DNA of 52,330 nucleotides, taken from assembly GCA_015065225.1 (NCBI GenBank), contig SVQR01000003.1, forward strand, positions 1 to 52,330, read 5' to 3'. This DNA is from Oscillospiraceae bacterium (GTDB lineage: Bacteria > Bacillota > Clostridia > Oscillospirales > CAG-382). Both the position numbers and the translations under genes were made by a program. The number at the start of each line of letters is the position of its first letter. The first letter of the stretch is position 1. Positions 38,004 to 47,159 of this stretch are shown in pieces. The notes beneath the pieces were generated by a model. The model was not told the origin of the DNA. It did no database searches and saw only the letters and a list, made by a program, of their open reading frames with translations.

Positions 38004-38399
38004 CTACTGTATTATTACGTTTTCTTGTATCTTTTTTTCCGATCTGTACCTTGTCGGAGACATACCACATACCTTTAAAAAACGTTCCGAAAAGTACCCC
38101 TGACTTGAGAATCCGCAATCATATGCAATGGATGTGATATTTTTATCCGTTTCGCGAAGTTCTTTTTTTGCTTTGTTGATACGCAGGAGCGTTCTGTACT
38201 CCACAACGGTCATCCCCGTGGTGTTCTTAAAAATATGAGACATATAAAAAACGCTTATTCCGACTCTTTTTGAAATTTCGGGAAGGGACATATTCGATTC
38301 GAGATTTTGTTCTATAAGATTCTTGATCCTGTCAACTACCGGGGAACTCATCATTTCACCGTCCTTGTGGTTGCTTACAGGGTTATTATAATCAACCAT
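38004..38399 (-). CDS. AraC-type HTH-only protein (131 aa, no sensor domain)
   Basis: MSLPEISKRVGISVFYMSHIFKNTTGMTVVEYRTLLRINKAKKELRETDKNITSIAYDCGFSSQGYFSERFLKVCGMSPTRYR. Confidence 0.9.
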   Translation of the reverse strand: MVDYNNPVSNHKDGEMMSSPVVDRIKNLIEQNLESNMSLPEISKRVGISVFYMSHIFKNTTGMTVVEYRTLLRINKAKKELRETDKNITSIAYDCGFSSQGYFSERFLKVCGMSPTRYRSEKKIQENVIIQ

Positions 38400-38486
38400 G
38401 AATCAATTTTCAAGGGGGTGGGGTGATTATGGAGAAATTGTAGTATTCCTTGTCGAAAAATTTGTATTTCTGATGCGGATGACGGT

Positions 38487-39293
38487 TTACTCGTTCTCAT
38501 TCAATTTTGCAAGGTACTCGCTTGGCGAAAGTCCAAGAGATGATTTGAAGACATTGGAAAAGTAAAGCGGGTCGGAATACCCCGATAAAAGAGCAACATT
38601 TTTCACTGCAGTAACTCCATTCTCCATGAGAAATACGGCGTGTTTTATCCTCGTGTTTTTCAGATATTCCGAAAAGGTGATCCCCACATTCTTACTGAAT
38701 ATTCGCGAGATATACTTCGGATTATATCCCAGTGTCTGTGCCGTTGAGGCAAGGGAGAGCCTGTTATCGGAAAAGCAGTCCTCAATGTGCTTTATTATAC
38801 TGCCGATAAGATATTGCTCACTGTTCTTCTCATATTGTGACATCTGTGAAAAGGTGTAAAGCAGTACACTCTCGGAAAGAAGATCGAGGTTTTTGCTGTC
38901 CGCTTTGCCAAGTGCGCTCTGCCAGAAGGGGAGAAGACCCTCACAGCCGGAAAAGATTCTGTTTGATATGTTTATACCGAACCGTTCGAACAGTTCTTCG
39001 GATTTTGTTCCTTTAAAGCTTATGTACATATATTCAAAGCTGTCATCTCCCGTAAGCTCCGAAGGCTCGCCGATGAAGGTGAAAAAAAGAGTTCCCGGTG
39101 TTATATCGTGATTTCTACCGTCAACGTTCAGTACGGCTCTCCCCGTACAGCACAGATTTACGCAATTGCTGCTCCTTACAAGCGTTTGCCCGTTGTTTAC
39201 GTTGTTTTTTTCAAATACAAAGTTTATCGTGGAAAGGGATGACTGCGTTCCTTCGGTTACATATTTACATATATTTTCACGGGATGTCCTCAT
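38487..39293 (-). CDS. AraC-family transcriptional regulator
   Basis: C-terminal HTH LSLASTAQTLGYNPKYISRIFSKNVGITFSEYLKN ... VKNVALLSGYSDPLYFSNVFKSSLGLSPSEYL; start at MRTSREN (39293) behind GGAGGT. Confidence 0.92.
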   Translation of the reverse strand: MRTSRENICKYVTEGTQSSLSTINFVFEKNNVNNGQTLVRSSNCVNLCCTGRAVLNVDGRNHDITPGTLFFTFIGEPSELTGDDSFEYMYISFKGTKSEELFERFGINISNRIFSGCEGLLPFWQSALGKADSKNLDLLSESVLLYTFSQMSQYEKNSEQYLIGSIIKHIEDCFSDNRLSLASTAQTLGYNPKYISRIFSKNVGITFSEYLKNTRIKHAVFLMENGVTAVKNVALLSGYSDPLYFSNVFKSSLGLSPSEYLAKLNENE

Positions 39294-39333
39294 GCTACGG
39301 TACCTCCGAATGGCGAAATATGCGGTTTTTTTA

Positions 39334-39362
39334 ATTATAACATATGTTTTTTCCACTTTCAA
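39334..39362 (-). promoter_or_regulatory. Promoter of the araC gene at 38487-39293
   Basis: Minus strand TTGAAA - 17 bp - TATAAT. Confidence 0.65.
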
Positions 39363-39403
39363 TACAAAGTGGAAATTTTCTATGGGTAAGTGGAATATTT
39401 TTA

Positions 39404-39432
39404 TTTACTTTTCGTGGCTGCACCATTATAAT
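39404..39432 (+). promoter_or_regulatory. Promoter of the tandem Gfo/Idh/MocA genes (weak -35)
   Basis: TTTACT - 17 bp - TATAAT. Confidence 0.5.
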
Positions 39433-39483
39433 GCTGGTGTAAGATTGATTTTCGATTTTGTTTGAGTGTCAAAGGGGGACATA

Positions 39484-40791
39484 ATGGAAAAGATCAGGAT
39501 CGGTATTTTCGGACTGAACCGAGGATGTTTCAATGTAAAGAGCATTCTTTGGAACGGTGGTGAGATAGTCGCCATATGCGACAAAAACAGAAGGCTTCGC
39601 AAGGATATAGAAGAAATTACAGGTCATGAAATACCGTTTTTTGAGGATTTTGATGAATTTATAAAAACTCCCATGGACTGTGTACTTCTGACGAACTATT
39701 TCCATGAGCACGCCCCATATGCGATAAGATGTCTTGAAATGGGCATCAATGTCATATCCGAATGTACATCCAACAGTACCATGGCGGAAGGCGTGGCTCT
39801 TGTGAGAGCTGCGGAAAAGAGTAAGGCACGTTATTTCCTTGCGGAGAATTATCCGTTTATGCAGTCGTGCTGTGAGATGAGAAGAGTATACCGTGAAGGC
39901 TCGTTGGGAAAGCTCATGTTTGCCGAGGGCGAGTATAACCATCCCGGATCACCCTATTACAATACAAGCGATCTTTCAGGGTTGAAATATACGATATCAC
40001 TTTTTGACAACGAAAAGCACTGGAGAAATCACCTTCCGGCAACATATTATATAACACATTCCCTTGCACCTCTGATGTATATGACAGGTGCGTTCCCGAA
40101 AAGAGTTTGCGCATTTGCGACTTTTATGCCCGAGCCGGCGGACAGTGACAGCTATTCATATAACGGCGACAAGAACGCCATCATAATGACACAGAATGAT
40201 GACGGATCGGTATACAGGATCACAGGCTGTGCTTCATTCGGTGCAAGAGAGGATTCTTACCGTATCTGCGGTACAAAAGGGCAGATGGAGACCATGCGCG
40301 ACCGTTCGGAAAAGGTAATGTTGAACTATAATTCCTGGGATACGCCAAAAGAAAGCGAAAAAAGCCGCTGTTATTTTCCCGAGATTTTTGAAAAGGACAA
40401 GGACAGCGAGTACATAATGCAGACAGGTCATTCCGGATCGGACTTTGTGGTCATCCGTGAGATATTTGATTCGATACGCAATAATACTCCGTTTGAACTT
40501 GATGAATATTTTGCCACAAGCATGGCATCGGTTGCGATACTGGCTCACAGGAGCATACTTTACGGCGGCAAGCATTACGACATTCCGGACTTTCGCCTTG
40601 AGTCCGACCGCGAAAAGTGGGAGAACGATCATCAATCACCGTTTTATTACAGTGACGGCAGAGAGCCGAATATCCCCTGTTGTTCGCATCCCGAATACAG
40701 ACCGTCAAAGCAGCAGAAAGAGAACTTTGAGAAGTGGCGCAGGAAGTATGAGAATGGCGAATTTGATGATGTTGATAATATAAAAGGATAA
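39484..40791 (+). CDS. Gfo/Idh/MocA family oxidoreductase (paralog 1)
   Basis: MEKIRIGIFGLNRG; CLEMGINVISECTSNSTMAEG; ATG at 39484 behind aaaggggg. Confidence 0.9.
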   Translation: MEKIRIGIFGLNRGCFNVKSILWNGGEIVAICDKNRRLRKDIEEITGHEIPFFEDFDEFIKTPMDCVLLTNYFHEHAPYAIRCLEMGINVISECTSNSTMAEGVALVRAAEKSKARYFLAENYPFMQSCCEMRRVYREGSLGKLMFAEGEYNHPGSPYYNTSDLSGLKYTISLFDNEKHWRNHLPATYYITHSLAPLMYMTGAFPKRVCAFATFMPEPADSDSYSYNGDKNAIIMTQNDDGSVYRITGCASFGAREDSYRICGTKGQMETMRDRSEKVMLNYNSWDTPKESEKSRCYFPEIFEKDKDSEYIMQTGHSGSDFVVIREIFDSIRNNTPFELDEYFATSMASVAILAHRSILYGGKHYDIPDFRLESDREKWENDHQSPFYYSDGREPNIPCCSHPEYRPSKQQKENFEKWRRKYENGEFDDVDNIKG

Positions 40792-40829
40792 TTTAAGTAA
40801 CTATAACAAAGTAAAAAGGAGAACCAATC

Positions 40830-42131
40830 ATGTCAAAAACACTTAAGATCGGCATTTTCGGTGCCAACAGAGGAAGCCATTATTTTGACATCATAATGGC
40901 AAACAACGGTGAGATAGTTGCTGTGTGTGACAAAAAGGAAAAGCTGGTAAATGCGGCTGTTGCAAAGCTCGGCGGTACAGCAAAGGGCTTTACCGATTTC
41001 GAGGAATTCATCAAAGAGCCTATGGACTGTATCTTCCTTGCAAACTACTTCCATGAACATGCAAAATATGCTATCCGCTGTCTTGAGATGGGCATCAACG
41101 TAATTTCCGAATGTACTGCCAACAGCACAATGGCAGAAGGTGTTGCGCTCTGTCGTGCCGCAGAAAAGAGCAATGCTATCTACATGATCGCAGAGAACTA
41201 TCCCTTCATGCTGTTCAATCAGGAGATGAAGAGAGTTTGTGACAGCGGTTCTCTCGGTAAGATAATGTTTGCCGAGGGCGAATACAATCATCCCGGATCG
41301 CCCTATTATAAGAAGGAACCCGGTGTAAAATACACCATATCTCTCAAGGACAGCCTTGAGCATTGGAGAAATCATCTTCCGGCAACATACTATGTAACTC
41401 ACTCTCTTGCTCCTCTCATGGCGGCAACCGGTGCGTTCCCCAAGAAGGTCACAGCTATGCCGATATTCATGCCTCTTCCCGAGGATTGCGACAATCCGAA
41501 GGCGGTAGGTGACGGGACTGCCATCATCATGACGCAGAACGACGACGGCTCTGTATTCAGAGTTACCGGCTGTGCTACATTCGGTGCCAGAGAGGATTCC
41601 TACCGTATCTGTGGAAAAAAGGGACAGATAGAGAATGTCCGCGGCAGTGACGGCATGGTTATGCAGCAGTATAACGGTTGGGACAGACCCGAGGGCTGGG
41701 ATACAAACTGCAAATACTACAAGCCCGAACTTATAGACGATGACAAGGAGCTTATAGAAAAGTCAGGTCACGGAGGCGGAGACTTCTTTGTATTCCGTGA
41801 ATTCTTCAGATGCGTAAGAGAGGGCAAGCCTCATCAGTTTGACGTATACTTTGCGACTGCAATGGCATCCGTCGCTATCCTCGGTCACAGAAGTGTTCTT
41901 GCGGGCGGTGTTACATTTGACGTTCCGGACTTCAGACTTGAAGAGGACAAGAAGAAATGGGAAAACGACTATTCAACTCCATTCTTCTACTCGGAAGGCT
42001 ACTTCGACGATGTTACAGCCCCCAACATTCCCTCATGTTCAAGACCGGAATACAGACCTTCAAAGCAGCAGCTTGAGAATTACCTCAACTGGCTTGAGAT
42101 GTACAACAACGGCGAGCTTGACGAATTCTGA
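40830..42131 (+). CDS. Gfo/Idh/MocA family oxidoreductase (paralog 2)
   Basis: LKIGIFGANRGSHYFD; CLEMGINVISECTANSTMAEG; long identical blocks with the preceding gene; RBS aaaaggaga. Confidence 0.92.
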   Translation: MSKTLKIGIFGANRGSHYFDIIMANNGEIVAVCDKKEKLVNAAVAKLGGTAKGFTDFEEFIKEPMDCIFLANYFHEHAKYAIRCLEMGINVISECTANSTMAEGVALCRAAEKSNAIYMIAENYPFMLFNQEMKRVCDSGSLGKIMFAEGEYNHPGSPYYKKEPGVKYTISLKDSLEHWRNHLPATYYVTHSLAPLMAATGAFPKKVTAMPIFMPLPEDCDNPKAVGDGTAIIMTQNDDGSVFRVTGCATFGAREDSYRICGKKGQIENVRGSDGMVMQQYNGWDRPEGWDTNCKYYKPELIDDDKELIEKSGHGGGDFFVFREFFRCVREGKPHQFDVYFATAMASVAILGHRSVLAGGVTFDVPDFRLEEDKKKWENDYSTPFFYSEGYFDDVTAPNIPSCSRPEYRPSKQQLENYLNWLEMYNNGELDEF

Positions 42132-42141
42132 TATGTATGAT

Positions 42142-42170
42142 AAGACGGTACTTTTGTGTGCCGTCTTTTT
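42142..42170 (+). terminator. Hairpin terminator
   Basis: AAGACGG...CCGTCTT followed by tttt. Confidence 0.7.
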
Positions 42171-42297
42171 TGATTCTGCGATTATATATATTTGTTACTC
42201 TGATATTCCGTGTTTTGTTTCTATGCTTTGCTATCTATCAAATATAACAAATTTTAATAAAAATGCTCAAAAAAAACGTGCTTTTTTACAAAAACTC

Positions 42298-42325
42298 TTG
42301 ACAAATTACTATTTTGTGGTATACT
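42298..42325 (+). promoter_or_regulatory. Promoter of the large secreted protein gene
   Basis: TTGACA - 16 bp - TATACT. Confidence 0.65.
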
Positions 42326-42390
42326 AAACTTGTATGGTTATACACGGGAAAAGTGTATGCCCGCAAATACTTTATTCAAGGAGGATTTCC

Positions 42391-45300
42391 ATGAAATTCA
42401 AGAAGTTTTTCGCGGCTCTGCTCGGTGCACTGATGATTACATCCGTCATGAGCTTTACCGCAAACGTGAGCGCTGTTGAAAGCAGCCTCATCAAGGAAAG
42501 TACTTTCAACCAGCAGTACAGTGCCGAAAGAGGTCAGACATCCGTTCAGATGTATGACGAGGTAAATGACATTGTATTTTCGAGAATGACACCCTCGACA
42601 AACGAGGCAAATGCTTCAAAGTCCTGCTATGTCAATATATCGGGACAGACAATCGCTCCCACGGCAGAGCAGATTGCAAATGACAGTGTTTACGTTGTCT
42701 TCTATATTCGTACAAATATGACTATGGACGAAAACGACAAGCCTTCGCTTGCACTTTATAATGCATATTGGGGACCCGATGCAATAAAGTCCGACGGTAC
42801 TTGCTCTCTTGTTACCGGCAACGAAAACTTTATTGAACAGGTCGGTAACGACTGGGGCACAATGTGCTTCAAGCTTAACACAACGAAGACTATCAGCGGC
42901 ACGGAGTATTCCATCAACAAGTGGACACAGTTTGCATTCCTTGCACTCGGTTCTGCTTCAACAAAGCCTATCTCCGAATGGTTTACAAGCGTACCCGAGG
43001 GCGTAACTCCCAATGTTGACTGTGCAGGTTATGCGGTTCTCACATCTCTTGAAGCTGCTGAAGCTTATGACTTTACAGCAAGTGCACAGCCCAAGAAGAT
43101 CACTCTCACCTTCGACACAGGTCTTGCTGAAGACGATTCCGACGTTGAAACTGTTGAAGACGTTGTTATCGGTAAGTGGACAGGTGCAAAGGTTGAGTTC
43201 CCCGAGATCAAAGCTCCTTCCGAAGACTACGAGTTTGTAGGCTGGTTCACAGATGCAGAGTATCAGAACAAGATCGAGGATACAGCAGCAGTTACTGTTC
43301 CCGATAAGGATACAGCATACTACGCACTCTGGCAGGACAACAGCACTCCTCCCACATTCGCACTTGATTTCATGACTGTCAACGGTCTTGATGCATCCAA
43401 GTTCGGTGCTGATATCACAGCCGAAACCATCGCTGTTACACTTCCCTACGGTTGGGCAAAGCTTGAAGCTCTCGGTGTTATGCCCGAGGTTGCCGTTCAG
43501 GCAACAGCTCCCGCATTCGCAGAGTATGTTGCAGGTGCAACTCTTGCAGACGGCGGTAAGATCAAGTTCACACAGGGTAATTATACCGATGAGGTTGATG
43601 TAACATTCACTGTAGGTACAGCAAAGGATAAGAAGAACGCCCCCTCAGCAGGTGTATACTCCACAAGCGGCAAGATCACACTTCCCGACGGTACGGAGAT
43701 CAATGCTGACAATAAGATAAGAGCTGTCGGTATGCATTCTAAAAAGACGACCTTCAAGGGTGTAGAAGCATACAAGCACACGCCTATCTACAAGGGTAGC
43801 GATCTTGACGGTACACTTACCAAGGAAGGCGGCACAGAATACTACACCAGCAACAGAAGCGTAAACCTTGAAGGCTACAGTGCATTCGGTCTTTACGACT
43901 ATGAATCCTATGAAGTATACCGTGCTCTTTGCTACATAGACACAGGTGCAAACGGCAATTTTGACGTTGTTCCTCAGCCTCTGATATACTTCCAGAGCTC
44001 CGACACAACAGGTACTGTAAAGACAAACGGTCTCAACACCTCCAACGGTCTTGCTGCATATAACAATTATGTCGGCGACAGATGGGAATACATCTATTTT
44101 GTAAAGAACGATAAGACAGAAAAGCTTTACGGTAACGCAAGACAGCCCGTATTCGCTTTCTTCGGTGTAAATGGCAGCACAAAGGCTACATCCTACACAG
44201 ACGACGTATTCTACTGTGCGGAAGTTGCAGCGCTTACCGATGCTCCCGAATATGTTCAGTATCAGCCTACCGGTCTTGTTGCAACAAATGTTGACGGCGA
44301 TACTCTCGGAACAGTTTCCGGTCTCTCCGATGATATGGAAGTACTCGTTGGTGAAGAATGGGTAGCAATTACAGAGTTTGAAGACTACGCAAACGGCAAA
44401 CTTTCGGGACTTGAAGCAGGTAACTACTCCTTCAGATATGCTGCAACAGACGCACTTCTCGCTTCCGAAGCGGTTGAAGTTGAAGTACTCCCAGGCTCTG
44501 TTTCCATCACATTCGATGCACAGAACGGCGAAGAAGCTGCAACAACAAAGTACGAGTTTAATGCAGACGTTACAGTTCCCGCAGCACCCGCAAAGGGCGG
44601 CTACATCTTCAAGGGCTGGTCGGAAACAAAGGACGGCGAGGTTGTTGACCTCACAGGTCTCAAGGCAACAGAAGAAAAGACATACTACGCTATCTGGGAA
44701 AAGATAGAGGTTGTATATGTCAAGGCTTCCGCTGACGCATCCGGAAACGGTCTTTCGGCAGAAGCTCCCTTTAAGACACTCGCTGAAGCAGGTGCTATTG
44801 CTTACCAGTACGGCGGTACTATCGTTATCATGGACGATGTAGCATGGTCAAATAAGGTAAACGGTCAGAACAATTACAACTATGTATATAATGATGTTGT
44901 TATCACATCCGTTGACCCTGTAACAGGTACAGACTATCCCGGTGCACTTGTTCAGACCACATCTCTTAACTTTGACGGTGATTTCTCCGCAAAGATTACT
45001 ATTCGTGATATTGAGATCGCTTCCTGGAGATTCGGTTCTGCTTCCGACAAGTGGCAGTACATCAACTTCAGAGGACATCCGATCGAGCTCGGTGACAACC
45101 TCAGAGCAAGAACAGGTACTGTTCCCGCAGGTTACACCGTAGGTCAGACAAGCGCAGTTACCGATGAAGATGCAAACAAGGAAGTATATTTCCCCGTACA
45201 TATCCGTGCACAGGGTGAAAATGCCGACCTCGGTTACGGCAACAAGATAATCTACAGAGATACGGATATCAGATCCAACATACTTGCAGGTAAGATCCCT

Positions 45301-47079
45301 TACGGCGAAAATGCAAATGCCGCACTTAATAACTACGCATCCGATATCGACCTTGAATACTACGGTAACGCAAATACAGGTCTCAGCGTAGGTAACGACT
45401 CCAACACATATACGGAAGACAACGTTAAAAAGTATCGTTACGGTAAGCTGAATGACGTAAAGCTCCTCTTTGAGACAGCTCCCAAGTCTATCTCCTTCAG
45501 CAACATTACAGGAATCCTCGGTGAATTCCAGGTTATCGCAAATAACGGCGTACAGGTAAAAGTTCCCGCATTTGAATTTACAAATGCTAACACTAAGGAA
45601 AAGGAAGACCTCACTCCCGCAGGCGGCTACTGGAAGATCAACTCTGCACAGGGCGGTCGTGTAGACTTTACTGAAACAGCAGGTACATTCGCAGTTACAT
45701 CCGAAGAAGAATACATCGTTGTAACTAACATCAAGACAGCTGAATCCACAAAGATCAGACTCTCCGACGGCGTATCCGGTGATGCAAACCTCTTCGATGA
45801 CGGTGCATATGCACTCACACTCGCAGCAGGTGAATACAACATCGAATATACAAGCGAGGCTGTAAAGATCGACGTTACATTTGAAAACGGCGACAATGAC
45901 GAGACTTATACAGTAGCAAAGGGCGAAACAGCAACATTCGCAGGTACTGTAACTGCTCCCGCAGGTAAGGTATTCGCAGGTTGGAAGTCCGCAGACGACA
46001 AGATCAAGCTGGACGGCAACTCCTACACAGCAGATACATACTATGCAGACGGCATCACATTCGTTCCCACATTTGCTGACGATGCAAACGCTCCTTACTA
46101 TTACGCATACGGCGAATACGATGCACTTAACGCTAAGTACATTGTAGATGTCAAGATCGCAAACGGCAAGTTCACCGCGGGTACACTCGGTGTAACCTTC
46201 GATAAGAGCATGCTTACATACAAGGGCTATACTCTCGGCGAAGGCATATCCAATAACCTCGGCACAGAACCTACTATTGTTTCCGAGAATATGTTTGACG
46301 GTCAGGATAACAAGTTCGTTCTCGTATGGGATGCGGCACAGGGTATTATTGATGCATCCGCAGAACAGGTTACCATCGTAACATTTGAATTTGATGTTCT
46401 TGATGCAGAAAACATAGAAAATGCTGCAGATTATTTCGTACCCGCAAAGGAATACGCAAAATACTTCAACGGTACATACTACCTTGCATCTCCCGAAAAC
46501 ACAAGCGATAACCCCTACGCTGTTGACTACGTTCCCGTATACTTCGGTGAAACAACAATAACAGAAAAGAGCTACGAAAAGGCAAACATCACCTTCGAGA
46601 TCACATTCGCATCCAAGGAAGGTGCAACAGTTGTAAACACAGCAGAGCTTGCTCTTACAGGCAAAGACGGTGAAGTTTCCTACAATGTAGACACAGAGGG
46701 CAACACAGAAGCAACTGTAACACAGGTAGTATCCAACTTCTACGTAGGCGATACATTCAGCTATTCCGTACATAAGAACGGATATCTCGGTGTTGACGTT
46801 AAGGATGTTGTTGCCGAAGACGGTATGACTGTCAAGATCACACTCCTTGCAGGTGATATCAAGAACAGCACAGCTGATTGCTGCGGCGACGGTAAGATCA
46901 CTCTCGCAGACTTTGTAAGAGTTGTAAGAGCATTTGACGAAGGCGCAACAGATGAATACAAGGCACTCGTTGACCTCAACGAAGACGGTGCGGTTAATGT
47001 TACCGATCTCTCCATCATCAAGGCAAACTTCGACAAGACAAGTGCAGACAACACTGTTGAGATTGAGCTTGGCGAATGA
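42391..47079 (+). CDS. Large secreted multi-domain protein: InlB B-type repeats, beta-helix-like segment, cohesin-like domain, C-terminal dockerin-like repeat
   Basis: Signal peptide MKFKKFFAALLGALMITSVMSFTANVSA behind aaggagg; B-repeat-like blocks (EFVGWFTDAEYQ, GYIFKGWSETKDGE, KVFAGWKSADDK); CGDGKITLADFVRVVRAFDEG ... VDLNEDGAVNVTDLSIIKANFDK (46876-47037). Confidence 0.85.
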   Translation: MKFKKFFAALLGALMITSVMSFTANVSAVESSLIKESTFNQQYSAERGQTSVQMYDEVNDIVFSRMTPSTNEANASKSCYVNISGQTIAPTAEQIANDSVYVVFYIRTNMTMDENDKPSLALYNAYWGPDAIKSDGTCSLVTGNENFIEQVGNDWGTMCFKLNTTKTISGTEYSINKWTQFAFLALGSASTKPISEWFTSVPEGVTPNVDCAGYAVLTSLEAAEAYDFTASAQPKKITLTFDTGLAEDDSDVETVEDVVIGKWTGAKVEFPEIKAPSEDYEFVGWFTDAEYQNKIEDTAAVTVPDKDTAYYALWQDNSTPPTFALDFMTVNGLDASKFGADITAETIAVTLPYGWAKLEALGVMPEVAVQATAPAFAEYVAGATLADGGKIKFTQGNYTDEVDVTFTVGTAKDKKNAPSAGVYSTSGKITLPDGTEINADNKIRAVGMHSKKTTFKGVEAYKHTPIYKGSDLDGTLTKEGGTEYYTSNRSVNLEGYSAFGLYDYESYEVYRALCYIDTGANGNFDVVPQPLIYFQSSDTTGTVKTNGLNTSNGLAAYNNYVGDRWEYIYFVKNDKTEKLYGNARQPVFAFFGVNGSTKATSYTDDVFYCAEVAALTDAPEYVQYQPTGLVATNVDGDTLGTVSGLSDDMEVLVGEEWVAITEFEDYANGKLSGLEAGNYSFRYAATDALLASEAVEVEVLPGSVSITFDAQNGEEAATTKYEFNADVTVPAAPAKGGYIFKGWSETKDGEVVDLTGLKATEEKTYYAIWEKIEVVYVKASADASGNGLSAEAPFKTLAEAGAIAYQYGGTIVIMDDVAWSNKVNGQNNYNYVYNDVVITSVDPVTGTDYPGALVQTTSLNFDGDFSAKITIRDIEIASWRFGSASDKWQYINFRGHPIELGDNLRARTGTVPAGYTVGQTSAVTDEDANKEVYFPVHIRAQGENADLGYGNKIIYRDTDIRSNILAGKIPYGENANAALNNYASDIDLEYYGNANTGLSVGNDSNTYTEDNVKKYRYGKLNDVKLLFETAPKSISFSNITGILGEFQVIANNGVQVKVPAFEFTNANTKEKEDLTPAGGYWKINSAQGGRVDFTETAGTFAVTSEEEYIVVTNIKTAESTKIRLSDGVSGDANLFDDGAYALTLAAGEYNIEYTSEAVKIDVTFENGDNDETYTVAKGETATFAGTVTAPAGKVFAGWKSADDKIKLDGNSYTADTYYADGITFVPTFADDANAPYYYAYGEYDALNAKYIVDVKIANGKFTAGTLGVTFDKSMLTYKGYTLGEGISNNLGTEPTIVSENMFDGQDNKFVLVWDAAQGIIDASAEQVTIVTFEFDVLDAENIENAADYFVPAKEYAKYFNGTYYLASPENTSDNPYAVDYVPVYFGETTITEKSYEKANITFEITFASKEGATVVNTAELALTGKDGEVSYNVDTEGNTEATVTQVVSNFYVGDTFSYSVHKNGYLGVDVKDVVAEDGMTVKITLLAGDIKNSTADCCGDGKITLADFVRVVRAFDEGATDEYKALVDLNEDGAVNVTDLSIIKANFDKTSADNTVEIELGE

Positions 47080-47131
47080 GAAGTATTAAAAAAGTATGAT
47101 ATTTTGATATAAAGAATATTGTATGACTTTC

Positions 47132-47159
47132 ATCTCCCTCGGATCTTTCCGGGGGAGAT
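47132..47159 (+). terminator. Hairpin terminator after the large secreted protein gene
   Basis: ATCTCCC...GGGAGAT followed by tttttt. Confidence 0.75.

Noticed and set aside
44848-46773. 641-aa minus-strand ORF rich in Cys/Val
   Set aside because: Antisense to the well-supported secreted protein gene; Cys-rich composition is what reverse translation of its codon usage gives, with no RBS or motif.
42391-47079. Internal repeats considered as a tandem DNA repeat or CRISPR-like array
   Set aside because: Similarity is at protein level (B-type repeats), with no regularly spaced identical DNA repeats anywhere in the window.
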